Positions 10,989 through 22,687 of a DNA stretch of 59,192 nt are shown here, in pieces; within the stretch, counting starts at the first letter, position 1; each line of letters opens with the position of its first letter. Position numbers and translations under genes: made by a program. The notes below the pieces were generated by a model, which saw only the letters and a program-made list of their open reading frames with translations, had not been told where the DNA came from and ran no database searches. The DNA comes from Gnetum montanum (taxonomy: Eukaryota; Streptophyta; Gnetopsida; Gnetales; Gnetaceae): the NCBI GenBank assembly GCA_015680685.1, contig MNCI01022504.1, positions 1 to 59,192 on the forward strand, given 5' to 3'.

Positions 10989-11544
10989 CTGCAATCAATT
11001 AAGGGCCTAATGTTTCTAAGGTGTTGTTATTTATCATTAACAGGTTTATACTATACTTATGATCTTAGTTCCATGTTCTTTGGTTCATATGATTGTAGAG
11101 TTAGAAAAAGTTTTAGAAAAAATGCCCAAAAAGTGTTAACTTCTTTTATGACCCTTCACAATTGGCCTCTTTTTCTTTATGTATGGCTTATCATGATGGT
11201 TGTGTTCTCTTGGGTGAGAAAATTAAAGGGTCTGACATTCATACTATTAATTTTTTATTAAAACACTTAAGGTTTTTAACATTCTTAACATTCTTATCCT
11301 TATAATACCTTCTGGGTGATAGCAAATTTCAAAAAATTCGCACAAGTTTTCCAAATAAGCATCCCCCAACTTAATTGAATACTCCAAGTTCAACTAGGTT
11401 CAAAAATCATGAAAATTAGAGTAGCATGAAGCAAGATATTACATGTGAAAGTTGATTGCACAGAGCTTTAAGTTAAGAGAGAAAAATTCAAAAACTCCCC
11501 TAGCTACAAATGATGAGAATGGATTTTGGAGCACCATAGGGATT

Positions 11545-11625
11545 CTATTTATAGTCTTTATAGATCCAATATTGGGTATCCAACGTCGAGGTTAACCCAA
11601 TATCGAGTAGTCGATATCAAGGTGC
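11545..11625 (-). promoter_or_regulatory. B1 internal U3-like promoter module upstream of ORF3
   Basis: On minus it reads GATATC, then CGATATTGGG, CCTCGACGTTGGATAC, CCAATATTGG, then CTATAAATAG at 11554-11545. This is the same kind and order of palindromes as in the U3 of B1's own LTR (CCTCTGACGTTGAGCATCC then CCGATATCAC then TATAAATA at 26558-26605). The TATA box lies about 560 bp before the ORF3 ATG. A promoter for ORF3 is inferred, not shown. Confidence 0.55.
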
Positions 11626-11974
11626 TTGAAAATGCATTTAATGAGGGTACTCAACATGGAAAATAAAGCTCTATGCTTGGTGGAAGGGTTTCAAGTAAAA
11701 TCCATAGATCTGGGATAAGTGAAAAATCATATGGAAGAACCAAAAGTGGTAGAAGATGGAATCACTAACATTAAAATCTTTGGAAGATGCAAGAAAAGGG
11801 ATATTAAATTCATGGCATAGAATGGATCAGTTATATGATAAGGGAAAGTATTGAATTTAACATTTATGCACTTGGAAGATGTAAGATAATGTGGTTGTGT
11901 TAAACAAGTACAAGTCACAACAATTATACAAGTGGATCCTTCGTAAAGTAAGCCCTTAATGCCCTTGTATAACC

Positions 11975-11979
11975 ACACC
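11975..11979 (+). repeat. Target-site duplication of H1 (5' side)
   Basis: ACACC precedes the H1 5' LTR. Its partner is at 30978-30982, present as GGTGT because that end is now inverted. Confidence 0.85.
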
Positions 11980-12460
11980 TGATGAGTCATGAATTGTTGG
12001 ATGCGATATCGCACCTATGATATCGCATACGTGATATCACGTTTTGTCTCCTCATCTATAAATAAGAGGCAGGAAAGTTTGGTTTGGGAGCTAGTCTTTA
12101 GTATTAAGGTAGGGACTTTTTGTCAATTTTTCCTCTCAACCCTTTCTCCCAGTGCATGCCCGCAGTGTGATGATTGTAATTGTATAGCATCCTTATTCGA
12201 GTGTGACATACTTGGACCCACACATGACCGAAAATAAAGATCAAGATTACTTCATCATTGCAGCATTCACTGAGCTTAATTATTTATTTAATTGTTATTT
12301 ACTACTTTCTTAGTTAATATCTCTTCACCCTAAACTCCTGTTGAATGAGGAATGAGTACGACTTGATTACGAGCATTTAAGTGTGACTAAGAGGTCCAAG
12401 ATGTGTACAGATGATTAAGGAATAGATGCTCATCGCACTTAGGCTAGTTTAGATTCTCTC
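11980..12460 (+). repeat. H1 5' LTR, first part
   Basis: Starts TGATGAGTCATGAATTG. U3 has three GATATC palindromes (12004-12040), the first being GCGATATCGC. The TATA box is at 12057-12064, and a polyadenylation-like AATAAAG is near 12230. The LTR breaks off inside a CT-rich stretch where N1 inserted. Confidence 0.88.
12456..12460 (+). repeat. Target-site duplication of N1 (5' side)
   Basis: CTCTC, matching CTCTC at 19412-19416. The uninterrupted sequence survives in the inverted H1 LTR copy (31235-31260 on minus) and shows just one CTCTC at this point, which proves the duplication. Confidence 0.9.
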
Positions 12461-13231
12461 TAATGGGACGTGATATCGTGTACGCGATATCGCAGTCCGC
12501 CACCAGTTCTATAAATAAGAGGTGGCTCTCCCTTGTTTCTCCATCTAGATCTAGACCTTAGCCAAACTCTTGCCATTTTTTCATTCTAGAGTTAGAATAA
12601 TTTCCATGTGCCCGCAGTAGGAGTCCTAAAGTGAACGGATCTTTATTTGAGCAAATATTGTACCTGAGCACACGTTTGTGTACGGAAATAAAGACAAACT
12701 TTTGGATAAGCCTTGTAGTGCATGGACTAAGCTAAATAGGACTTTAATTAATGTTAAATGTTTAAATTATTTATTAGTTAATTAAATCTCTCCCAACCCT
12801 CAACTCTTATAGTTAAGTGCATTCAGTATGACCACTTCAAGCACGTGCGTTACGCTTGGTAATCCCAGTAATGAGTAGCGTTTGGTAATCCCAGCAGCGT
12901 TGCATTGGTTCAGGGTGTGAAACGGCAAGTGGAAATGGATACTGATGCTAGGGTAATTAAGGCTTAGTTAGTTAAATTTAGTTACTTAGTCTCTTCACCC
13001 TTTCCCTCATTAGCATAGGCGATACAAGAGAAAAGATATAAAAATCACATACCTCAAACTCACTTAACCATACAACCATGACAAATACAAGTGAGTTTGG
13101 GAGGACAACGATTGATTAACCTTAGGTGTTCCATAAGGCGTGTAGGCACTTAGTTTATGGAGTTCGACTGGATCATGCGTGTAACGCTCGTATTTGTATG
13201 GTTGAGTGTCGGGGTACCTCATCACTCATCA
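12461..13231 (+). repeat. N1 5' LTR (771 bp)
   Basis: Starts TAATGGGACG (TG mutated to TA) and ends CTCATCA. U3 has two palindromes, GTGATATCGT and GCGATATCGC, then TATAAATA at 12510-12517 and AATAAAG near 12690. Confidence 0.93.
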
Positions 13232-13232
13232 T

Positions 13233-13250
13233 TGGCACCGTTGCTGGGGA
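13233..13250 (+). other. N1 primer-binding site (tRNA-Asp type)
   Basis: TGGCACCGTTGCTGGGGA starts one base after the LTR. It differs from the complement of the plant tRNA-Asp(GTC) 3' end, as I remember it, at two positions, both transitions at CpG. Confidence 0.8.
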
Positions 13251-13375
13251 CTAAGTTGTTTGTGTGCTAAGTAGAACATAGGAAATCACCCACATCATTG
13301 GGAAGCTTAAAGAACCCTTAGGGTTAATCAGAAGGAAATTTAAACAACAGTCAATAGCACACCGACAAGATAACA

Positions 13376-15723
13376 ATGTCTTCTTCTTCTCATAAAAGCA
13401 CTTCACCACCTAGGGATCACACAAGAGACAGTTGGTAGCACAACATACATAACCAAGAATTGCCAGTTCCTCAATAGTATCAGGTGGTATATACTCATCA
13501 CGATGAGTATATACCCGATTTTACTTTTATCCTCCATCAGGATGAACAACTGCGTTGGCATGACTTGTAAGGTAACATAGTGTTACCTCTAGATTGTGCA
13601 GTCCCTAACATGCTCCTTCGTGCTCTTGCATAGATAGACATGACGCAGCTATATACTCAATATGTTGTATGTGATTATGACACAAGAGATTACCACCACA
13701 CAGCAGCGCAACGTCAACGGGACGCGTGGTAGGAGAGTTACCACACATCGTTGAAGGGCAAAGGACCCAATAATGCTCCGTCCTTCATAAGAGAAATTAA
13801 AGGTGATGAACCTATCTCAATAGGTTCTCCACAAAATGATGTTCCCCCTTCTAATGATAGTGAGGAGGTGGTGTATCAGAAGCTTCACTCCACTATACAC
13901 AACTCTGGTTCTGATGCCCACGAACACCAAGTGTTCAATGAGGGAACACACACACAAGATAAGGACGAGCATTCTGATTGTTATCACGATCAGGGTCGAG
14001 ATCACCAAAGGGAAGGTAGGAAACATCTTCATGGCGATGGTTCTCCTTCCTCTTCTCTTTCATCACATCACTCACCCTCTCCTTTCACATCGGGACACAG
14101 TGACAAAGAGCACAACTGTGAGGATAAGGGTAAGGATAAGCAAAATGAGAGCCCTCGACAAGAGAGTCGAGAGAGAGGACGAGGGCACTCTAGGGAATCT
14201 AGGCATGGAAGAAGGGAAAGTAGGGAACCGCGTAGGAATCATGGAAGCCATGAGAGAAATGACAATGATGAACCCCTACTTGCCACCCGAAGTATGTTAG
14301 ATATTACAGAGGCTGTCAGAATACCTACAAGGCACCAAAAAGATAGTCGGATTAAGAGACTAGACATGAATAATATCCCACGATTTGAGGGGGGATAAAA
14401 AACTGATCCACAAAATCACTTATAGGCATTTCACGATGCCTGCGCCTTGCAGAATATAGAAAATGAGTGGAAAAAGTTAAAGTTGTTCCCAAGGACACTC
14501 ATAAAAGAAGTGAAAAGCTAGTACCTGTCCTTAGAACCGGAAACCATTAGGAGGTGGAGTACAATGCCAGAACTATTTAATGATAAATATCAAACGTACT
14601 CCCGAGTATCCAACTTACGAAAATAGATCCAATGATGGAAGCAGGGAACTCATGAGTCCTTAGATGCTACCATGGGCTGATATTATGCATTGCTACATCA
14701 TTGCCCGAGCCATGGTTACGCGCAACATGATCAACTACGCCATCTCGTAGATGGGCTAAGACACGAAACCAGGAGAACCCTTGGGACATATGCCCAAGGG
14801 AGATTATCTGAACTTAGATCCCATGAAGTTCATAGATTGTTGGAGCAAGTAGCTAAGGAAGAAGGAGAGCTACGGAAAAGAGAAAGCATGGAAGAGTATA
14901 ACCACGATTCTTCCCTCCGAAAGAAGGGAGTAAGATTTTGTGAGGAAGAGGATGAGTTACCACTTGAAGAGTTGGTGAATAGAAAAACTTTGCCACTTCA
15001 AAAGTTAACAACCAAGGTGTCGGCTAAGGTAGATCAAATGTGGGACTCCTTGGATAGTAGATCTGAAACCATTTTAAAAATGATAGAGGAGTCTAAGGAG
15101 AGAAGTAGTGACCATGATAAGAAAAAGAGGAGAGATTCAGGCCATGCACGTAACAAGGGTAAGGGAAAAATGACTATCGCCGATGAGGTTGTGGATTCTG
15201 ATATATACAATGGCGGTGGGTGTGAGATCTGCCAATATGACCATCCTAAGGGATGTTTCCCAATAATCTCACATCTGCAAGAGTCTGGGGTGTATGCACT
15301 CAACCCAAGACTTAACAAACGGCAAGCACCCCAAAGGTTACCTTATCCCCAAGGTAACCCAAGGTAGTTCCACCAACCATTGATGTATTATCCAAGTGGA
15401 ACTCTGCCACAACCTATGGAGCAACACCAGCAGTGGAAATACCCACAGTCATGGGGAATGCCACCACATAGGCAACAACACCCTTACCGGCAACTAGATC
15501 CATATGGCTATTACGTGCAGCAGTCGATTTCTCCAAGTGACTCTATGGGTCACGTAACCCTACAATGTCACTACCAAGTTCAAGAGTATTTTAGGACTCC
15601 CTCTCCTAGAAGGGACACCCCACATGCATACCATCCTTCGAATCCTTCCGCATCTCTTATGCCGATAGTTCCACTACCACCTGCTCCAATGATGCAAGGG
15701 GAACTCCCCACTGAACCATAGCA
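13376..15723 (+). pseudogene. gag: N1 gag
   Basis: A very long Gag of the Athila kind. The start ATG at 13376 encodes MSSSSHKS. The N-terminal region holds a segment conserved in all copies (DFTFILHQDEQLRW, near 13520). A charged, Ser/His/Arg-rich linker follows (13750-14280), then the retrotransposon capsid domain (RIKRLDMNNIPRFEGG, HDACALQNIE, LKLFPRTL, 14340-14530), a coiled region (14820-15110) and a zinc-knuckle-like CEICQYDHPKGC near 15220. The C-terminus is Pro/Gln/Tyr-rich. All segments lie in one frame; damage is by stops only (for example near 13438, 13580, 14396, 14640, 15366). The fourth zinc ligand expected one residue further on is Phe here. Gag would package the RNA. Confidence 0.88.
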
Positions 15724-16746
15724 ACGCACTGCTATGAGAGTTGTAAACCTTCAACCTACTGCTGGTTCTAACAACCATACAAAGAGAGGACCTTTCTTCA
15801 GAACCAAAAGCCCAAACAAGCTCTCACAACCACACGCGATTGAACCTCTTAACGCTCCTCCATCAAGAAAGGCTTCGGAGCTCCCTTCAAACCAACAATA
15901 GAGCTCAATGCACACAGTTATGTTAACACATAGCTTCACTGACTGGATAAAGGTGGGCCACCTTCCCAGGAAACTCTCTGGCCCCAAAAGTCCCTTAATC
16001 TACTTCCAAGTCACTGGGAATAAACCACGTAAGGCTCTTCTTGACTCAGGTCTGGAGTTAACTTAATATTGCAAGAAATGTATAAAGTCTAGAACCTGCC
16101 TTCACTTAAGAAGAGTAATATCTAATTAGAGTTGGCTAACTAGTCCATCACTATCCCCTTGGGACTTGTGGAGGACATTGTTACCACTATGTGTGGTTGG
16201 TCATACCCAGCTGATTTCCTATTGATAGAGGTCAACAACAACAAAGGTGACTTTCCAATTATAATGGGGAGGGCATGGCTAAGTACCATAAACACATGCC
16301 TAGGAATCTACGATCTTTCCTTGGAAATATCTAAGGAAAACATTTATGGAAAGATTGAGAAGAAGAAAGTTCCATGCATCACATACAGTGATACAAAGGG
16401 TGATGACATGGAGGAATGTTCAGCATCTCCTGCATGCAACCAGTGTGCCCAGGAAACTCAGATACAAAGATGCCTGTATGTAGCAACCACACAACAAGAG
16501 AACACCCAGTGGTTGACAGCTAATCAAGAGAGCAACCCACCAATATGCATGGAACTAACTGGGGGAACAACTTGCACCCACAACGAAAGCATAGATACAT
16601 TGAAACGTGAACGTTGCCACCTTCCACCCCTTAACCTAAAAACATCAATTAGGAGAAGTTGGACACTTCTAAAAAATTCAAATAAGTGCTCATTATTTCA
16701 GATCTCTTCCTTTCAATTCAATCATGGGGGAGATGGCAACCTATGA
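15724..16746 (+). pseudogene. pol: N1 protease region fused to the pol C-terminal tail
   Basis: The gag frame runs on into an aspartic protease with ALLDSG near 16035. A one-base loss just after it shifts the frame. From 16159 the new frame reads GLVEDIVTT, FPIIMGRAWLSTIN and SLEISKENIYGKIEKKKVPC, matching the protease of M2 and Z. After the linker it jumps near 16680 to the pol C-terminal tail (FQISSFQFNHGGDG), omitting all of RT, RNase H and integrase. The jump keeps the frame. N1 could therefore move only with enzymes from another element. Confidence 0.85.
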
Positions 16747-18643
16747 TGATCATTTGAGGCCCTCAGTTCTTTTAAGTTTTTATTTTACACATTTTTGTTT
16801 TGTGCATTTTTGTCTTACATATTTCTTTAACTTTTCCTGTTTTTATTTTACAACATCATTGTACTTTTTTTGTTTAATTGTGTGTGAGTGTATTTATCCA
16901 TTTTGTTAAGTTTGTCACTTAATAAGTGCTCCTGATGATGGTATGAACTGTATTCTATTGGTTGCTAATGTTTGGTTTTTACCTTTAAGTTATGATGTTG
17001 ATACTAAGGTATTGTTCTTTTGATATAGCAGGCAATGAGTCCACATCATCCATGCATCCATAAATTTCTATGGCCTCTCTTGGCTTGGAACTGTACAGTC
17101 CCTTTCTCAATAATAAGAACTATCAATGAATCGGTGACTAGGTATTTCTCAAACTAAGGAAGGACTTAAGGATTGAAAAGGGTGTGGCTTCAAGGGAACT
17201 TGATACGTTTGTGTTGGCCATTCTCTTGGGTGCTTGGATGTTTTCTTCTTGAGGTGTTTATACTATTCCAATGTTGCTTCATTTTCGAGAAGCTGAGAAA
17301 ATAAAAATAATAAGTCTTTGCATGGTATGGTTCTCACGCAAAATTCAAAAAAAAAAAAGAAAAAAGAAAAAAGAAAAAAAGGGGGAATTCAAAGCACACC
17401 CCTTAGATGAAATAATCATCTGGGCTACAAGCACTGGTTATGGAACTAAAAACATGTTCCCTCTAACTAAGGCCCTTCCTTGCTTCCTACTTTCTCCACC
17501 CTTGTTTCGTCGGAATGGTGGGAGCTCTTTGAGGGATGCATTCTTATTACTTAAAGTGGATGGATTGGCCGAATGCATTAATCTGAAGTCATTGGATGTG
17601 GTTTATTTGAGGCCGAACTTGGAAAGGGATCTACTAAGTCACATTAATCATTAAATACATAAGGGGCTGTACACCACCTTGTTCTTGAGATTCCATTCCA
17701 TCCTCTTCTTTCCATCATTCTTTGTCCATTGTTCACCTCATTGCCGGTTATATCATTAGTGTATATTTTGGTTGATGCATTGTTTTTTTTTTGGTAAATT
17801 CTTGTGGTTAAGAATTTAAATTTTTTTTCCAAATGACATTTCCAGAGCCTACGGACTCTTCCAATGTGGGAATGTTAGGGCATTAAGGGCATGAGCCTGC
17901 TTTGGGGAGGACCCACTAGCATTCCTCTTTGGTGCATCAGTTAATTTCTTTCCCTTAAACATTTTTGCAATCAACCTTATTTTGTTCATTTCCATCTTAA
18001 CATCCATTTCATCGATGTTACAGTTGTCTCTTTTTCTCCATCTTTCTTATTCCTTTTCTTTTTCCATTCTATCGCTACCGGAGGTTCGCTCTTAGTCATG
18101 GGGGTCCTGACCTAATTTTTTCTATTTTCTCCTAACCCCTACACCTTCGGTAGTCACCAATATTATATCTCTAGAATCCGCAATCAGCAATACCACAACT
18201 CAGACAATGGACCTTTCATCGAAGCAAGGTATCAACTGCATTGTGATTCATTTACCCTTGGTAATATAAGATTGTGTTGTGTGTGTAGATGGTAGTCATA
18301 CGACAACGAATTGGACCTAGAGGGAACACTTAGAATGGATTGGTGCTAAAGTAGTTATGCAAGGAACAAGATTGATGGCACGCTTACAGATGGACAATGA
18401 AAGTCGCAATCTTGGCATTGGCAACAACATACTTCTCTCTCTCTCTCTCTCTCAGCTGCCAAATAAGGCCTAATGTCAAATGTATAAAGTGTTTACTCTT
18501 GTTGTCATGAACACCAGTTTTGTCACGTTTTGTAATGATGATCCATTCACATGTCATCCCATTCACCATTAGTTCCATTCAAGTCAATAATCCCATACCT
18601 TTCCAATATTTTGTAAGGAACTCAAGGATGAGTGTTTATTCAG
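16747..18643 (+). other. N1 post-pol spacer
   Basis: Homologous to 2138-4014. It contains the conserved block (17878-17918), the internal PPT-like tract (18091-18106), a splice-acceptor-like GTGTGTAG/ATGG near 18286 with a frameshifted short frame, an A-rich run at 17347-17380 and a (CT)n run at 18429-18453. No real gene is seen. Confidence 0.75.
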
Positions 18644-18654
18644 TCATGGGGGTA
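18644..18654 (+). other. N1 polypurine tract
   Basis: TCATGGGGGTA directly before the 3' LTR. Confidence 0.85.
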
Positions 18655-19411
18655 TGATGGGACGCGATATTGCAGTTCTCCGCCAGTTCTATAAATAAGA
18701 GGCGGCTCTCCCTTGTTTCTCCATCTAGATATAGACCTTAGCCAAACTCTTGCTATTTTTCCATTCCAGACTTAGAATAATTTCCATGTGCCCGCAGTAG
18801 GAGTCCCAAAGTGAACGGATCTTTATTCGAGCAAATATTGTACCTGAGCACATGTTTGTGTACGGAAATAAAGGCGAACTTTTAGATAAACCTTGTAGTG
18901 CATGGACTAAGCTAAATAGGAATTTAATTAATGTTAAATGTTTAAATTATTTATTAGTTAATTAAATCTCTCACAACCCTCAACTCTCATAGTTAAGTGC
19001 ATTCAGTACAACCGCTTCGAGCACGTGCGTTATGCTTGGTAATCCCAGTAACGAGTAGCATTTGGTAATCCCAGCAGCGTTGCATTGGTTCAGGGTGTGA
19101 AATGGTAAGTGGGAACGGATACTGATTTTAGGGTAATTAAGGCTTAGTTAGTTAAAGTTAGTTACTTAGTCTCTTCACCCTTTCCCTCATTAGCATAGGT
19201 GATAAAAGAGAAAAGATATAAAAATCACATACCTCAAACTCACTTAACCATACAACCATGACAAATACAAGTGAGTTTGTGAGGATAATGACTGATTAAC
19301 CTTAGGTGTTCCATAAGGCTTGTAGGCACTTAGTCTGCGGAGTTCAACCGGATCGCACGTGTAACACTCGTCTTCGTATGGTTGAGTGTAGGGGTACCTC
19401 GCCACTCATCA
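18655..19411 (+). repeat. N1 3' LTR (757 bp)
   Basis: Starts TGATGGGACG and ends CTCATCA. It has one palindrome (GCGATATTGC) where the 5' LTR has two, accounting for the 14-bp difference. TATAAATA is at 18690-18697. Confidence 0.93.
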
Positions 19412-19630
19412 CTCTCTCATCCTCTCTCTCCTAGCTTAGTTGATATTATTTTCCATCATACCCAAAAGTAGCATTAGTGTAGGAACACATCATACACCTC
19501 ACTCTAGACTAAACCATACGTGACAAGCTAATACTAGTCTAGGTGGGAAGACAATGAACTATGATCTACGAGTAACTGTCTAGATACCACAACTAGTCTG
19601 TCTATGGAGTTTGACTAGATTGTGTGTGAA
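19412..19630 (+). repeat. H1 5' LTR, second part (with N1 target duplication)
   Basis: Starts with CTCTC, the N1 duplication, and continues the LTR interrupted at 12460. The match to the uninterrupted inverted copy (30983-31260) is close. It runs into the N tract before its CTCATCA end. Confidence 0.88.
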
Positions 19631-19988
19631 NNNNNNNNNNNNNNNNNNNNNNNNNNNNNNNNNNNNNNNNNNNNNNNNNNNNNNNNNNNNNNNNNNNNNN
19701 NNNNNNNNNNNNNNNNNNNNNNNNNNNNNNNNNNNNNNNNNNNNNNNNNNNNNNNNNNNNNNNNNNNNNNNNNNNNNNNNNNNNNNNNNNNNNNNNNNNN
19801 NNNNNNNNNNNNNNNNNNNNNNNNNNNNNNNNNNNNNNNNNNNNNNNNNNNNNNNNNNNNNNNNNNNNNNNNNNNNNNNNNNNNNNNNNNNNNNNNNNNN
19901 NNNNNNNNNNNNNNNNNNNNNNNNNNNNNNNNNNNNNNNNNNNNNNNNNNNNNNNNNNNNNNNNNNNNNNNNNNNNNNNNNNNNNNNN
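19631..19988. other. Assembly gap (358 N)
   Basis: Unknown sequence. From the other elements it should contain the last ~50 bp of the H1 5' LTR, the PBS, the leader and the Gag N-terminal half, which need well over 1 kb. Either the gap is under-sized or H1 has a deletion there. Confidence 0.95.
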
Positions 19989-21105
19989 TCTCGATTTAAA
20001 AAACTTTCCCAATTTCTCAAGAGGCTATGACTTAGATCCACAACAACATTTACAAGTTTTCTACGATGCCGGTGCATGGAACAACATTGATAACGGTTGG
20101 CAAAAACTCAAGCTCTTTCCTATGACAGTTGTTGGCTAAGAAAAAGTATGGTATAGATCGTTAAAACCAAATTCAATTCGATGTTGGCCAAGAATAGTAG
20201 AACTCTTTAACAAAAGATATCAAACCTACGCAAGAGTGTCGACCTTGAGGAAAAAAATCCAAGAGTGGAAACAAGCACAACATGAACCCTTGGACATGGC
20301 CTTAGAAAGATATTATGCACTATTAAACAACGGTTCAGGCCATGAGTTGTCCGAGGAAAGGCTAATGTACCATATCATTGATGGGCTTCGTAATGAAACA
20401 AGAGAGACCCTAGGGATGTATGCCTAAGGTCAACTATACGAACTACAAACCCATCAATTCCAAGAGCTTATTAAGTGGGTAGCAAGAGAAGAAGGAGAAA
20501 TGGCTAGATGGGAGAGTGTTGAAAAATATCAACAGGACCAAAATCTCAACTTAATAGAGGTCCATAATCACAAAAAGGAGAAATCAACCCATCTCAAGGA
20601 GGAAGAACCATCTTTGCTAGTACAACAATCATTAGATGAAATCAAGGCAAAGATCAATAAGATGTTGGAATGGATGCATAAAAAGTATGGAGAATATATT
20701 AATATTATTAGAGATAGAGTTTTGACAACCCGAGAAGTAGGAAAAAATATCATTAGAGAATCAGAAAGAAGGGATGGAGAAAATAAAAGCTCAACTGTCA
20801 ATCATACGTATGAATGCAAAATTTGCCTGTATGATCACCCCAAGGGCCAATGCCCAATCTTGTTACATTTATATGAGCATTGGGGAAGCACGTTACACCT
20901 AGAGTTCGTACAAAGATACTGTGTTCGATCACAGTGGCAACAATCCCAGTCGTGGGGGAAGCCATCCCTAAACTGGAGACACCCTTCATATCATCTGAAT
21001 CCAAATGCTTATCTAGTCCAACATCCTGTTTGCTCAACTAGGTCAACATACTCTATCTCATCGCATTATCATTCTCCTTAATACTATCAACCCATGTCCT
21101 CAACA
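19989..21105 (+). pseudogene. gag: H1 gag, C-terminal two-thirds
   Basis: Begins inside the capsid domain (NFPNFSRGYDLDPQQHLQ) and continues with LKLFPMTVV, VWYRSLKPNSI, and LDMALERYYALLN. A coiled segment follows, then a zinc-knuckle-like CKICLYDHPKGQC near 20817-20855 with CX2CX3HX4C spacing, one residue shorter than the usual CX2CX4HX4C. The C-terminus is Tyr/Ser/Pro-rich. It is interrupted by a few stops (near 20138 and 20425). It is closer to B1 gag than to N1, M2 or Z gag. Confidence 0.85.
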
Positions 21106-22494
21106 CTACCACCGTCGTAAGATTACAGACCATTGATGAGCCATCTCAGGGCCATCGCTGAGATGGTCAGTTGGGGAAGTTGTGATGATGCAATTCTCTT
21201 CCATGTCATAGACGATGCTGTACAACCTACGGTTTATATGGATCGCATGTGGTGTGAAGTGTCCATTTAGATAGGAGGAGGGGGGAGAGCACGTGGTCAC
21301 AATAGATTTCAGGAAACACTGCATCCTTTCAGGTGTAGTTGGAAACTGGTGAAGGGGCCACAGTGGTGGTCATGCAGCACTAGGATGCAACGAGAGCTAT
21401 AGAAGTGGTCACAGACCACATTAAAGAATCATTCAATGTGCCTGTTGTGCCACCAGCAAATCTTACAAGAGCACGGGATGCTCAAACTTTGGTCAGTACC
21501 TCAATGACTCCTATGAAACATGAGGATGTACTCGACCGATTGTTGCAAATAGGACAAGTAATGATGTCCTTGTTTGACATCCCACAGGATGTTACAGCAA
21601 TACAATCAGACCTTATTTCCACCAACGGGAAGCTAGTCATGACAGAGATGAGGGGCGAGCACACTGAAGCAGAAGTGAAAAGATTACAAGAAAGGCTCGT
21701 GATCCTNGGAGGAGGTACGCGCCATCCATCAGAAGATAACCATTGAAATAAGCGCATGGCAGAATGAGGTTAAAGGACATGAGAAGCTAAAGGAGCATTT
21801 TTAGAACCAGGTGGGGATGTATAAACAAATCATCGAAAAGGAGATCCATATGGCCAAGGCCCACATCAATGCTCTTAGTTCTCAACACACTGATAAGCAA
21901 GCCGTATTGGACACATACGCATTTGTCGACTAGGCGGAAGTTAAGAGCCGGGACCTACAGATCTAGAACCTTACAGAGTACATGGAGTTGGGAAACCTGT
22001 GGTATGCCAACCTTGCCATGTTAATAGTAGGGCACTCGAGAATAGAGCTCGAGCAATAGGTAGCCATCACCTACGCCAAATATGAAACAGAATTTGCAGA
22101 ACACAAGAAAACATTGCAAAAATTAGAGGTTGTAAATTCTGAACTCGAGGTGGTTAAAGCAAGCTACCAGGGGTAGAAAGGTGTCATAATAGACTTGGCT
22201 CGATGGCTCATAGATGTTCAAGAATACAGAGACAAAGCCAGAGCCTATGAGGAGGAACGGTGGATGTTTGCGACTCGGTATGTCAAAGCAAATAAAATGT
22301 TTCTGCAATTACCATGCCCATGGGAGGTGCCGACTCCATCAATCATCAAAACATTAGCATGGACAGTACAAGATCCTCGAACTGAAGAGGAGAAACTCCA
22401 AGCCATTCTTTAATGCCATCAAATCCCAAGACCTGGAGTGCAAGACAAGGGAAAGGCATCCATGGAGGAGCCACTGCCACCAGGAACTACATGA
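21106..22494 (+). pseudogene. H1 ORF3, middle and C-terminal part, joined to gag
   Basis: Right after the Gag C-terminus the sequence matches the middle of Z ORF3 at 56955 (MSHL). It then continues with a segment shared with B1 (DHIKESFNV, STSMTPMKHEDVLDRLLQ, 21405-21550), coiled coil, YANLAMLIVG (near 21998-22027), RDKARAYEEE, LPCPWEVPTP, DPRTEEEKL, and a PPG-containing end at the TGA 22492-22494. The N-terminal third of ORF3 and all of pol are missing, so H1 is a gag-ORF3 fusion made by deletion. At the join the Gag frame and the MSHL frame coincide; a frameshift follows before 21405. An ambiguous base at 21707 lies within it. Confidence 0.7.
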
Positions 22495-22675
22495 GTTCCA
22501 CCCAATTTTATAGTTATAGGATTTTCTTTTGCATTCTTTGTGTTGTGTCTAAATTTTGTTCTAAATTCCACACTATAGCATGAATCCATTCTAGTCAGTC
22601 AATAATCCCATACCTATCCACTGTGTAATCAATAGAGTTTGTTCTCACTTTAACTCGAGGATGAGTTTTCATTCA
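22495..22675 (+). other. H1 3' untranslated stretch
   Basis: Short non-coding stretch between ORF3 and the PPT. It includes the motif ACTCGAGGATGAGTTTTCAT that precedes the PPT in the other elements too. Confidence 0.7.
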
Positions 22676-22687
22676 GTCGTGGGGGCT
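22676..22687 (+). other. H1 polypurine tract
   Basis: GTCGTGGGGGCT before the LTR start; same form as the other PPTs. Confidence 0.8.

Larger units (their letters stand above)
7158..11979 (-). mobile_element. Element B1, 3' half
   Basis: In minus-strand order this half holds the second half of the post-gag spacer, an internal promoter-like module, ORF3, the PPT and the 3' LTR. The 5' half is at 26486-30982 on plus. Evidence that they are one element: matching TSDs, same LTR family, and the conserved spacer block that becomes continuous when H1 is removed and the inversion reversed. The joined element would be about 9.3 kb and lacks protease, RT, RNase H and integrase. Confidence 0.8.
10989..11979 (-). 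other. B1 spacer upstream of ORF3 (distal half)
   Basis: This is non-coding. The end at 11979 is the H1 insertion point. Reading on minus, the first 45 bases match the second half of the conserved spacer block of Z (GAAGGATCCACTT). Nearer ORF3 lies a palindrome/TATA module. The small open frames in it have no conserved partner. Confidence 0.65.
12461..19411 (+). mobile_element. Element N1: complete LTR-to-LTR, non-autonomous Athila-type retrotransposon
   Basis: A 6951-bp element with both LTRs, PBS, gag, protease, an in-frame pol deletion, spacer and PPT. It lies in the 5' LTR of H1 with CTCTC target duplications. By eye the LTRs differ at roughly 50 of about 740 aligned positions (near 7%), mostly transitions, plus a 14-bp U3 length difference, so it is not recent even though it is the youngest layer of this nest. 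Confidence 0.95.

Noticed and set aside
7158-11979. B1 3' half as a separate pol-less and gag-less element
   Set aside because: No 5' LTR or PBS exists at its upstream end, and its TSD, LTR and spacer all pair with 26486-30982.
13817-14300. Overlapping frames on both strands inside N1 gag
   Set aside because: They are shadows of the Ser/His/Arg-rich Gag linker, and the same off-frame patterns recur in M2 and Z for compositional reasons.
19580-20077. Long open frames across the N tract
   Set aside because: They consist almost entirely of unknown residues from the assembly gap and encode nothing that can be supported.
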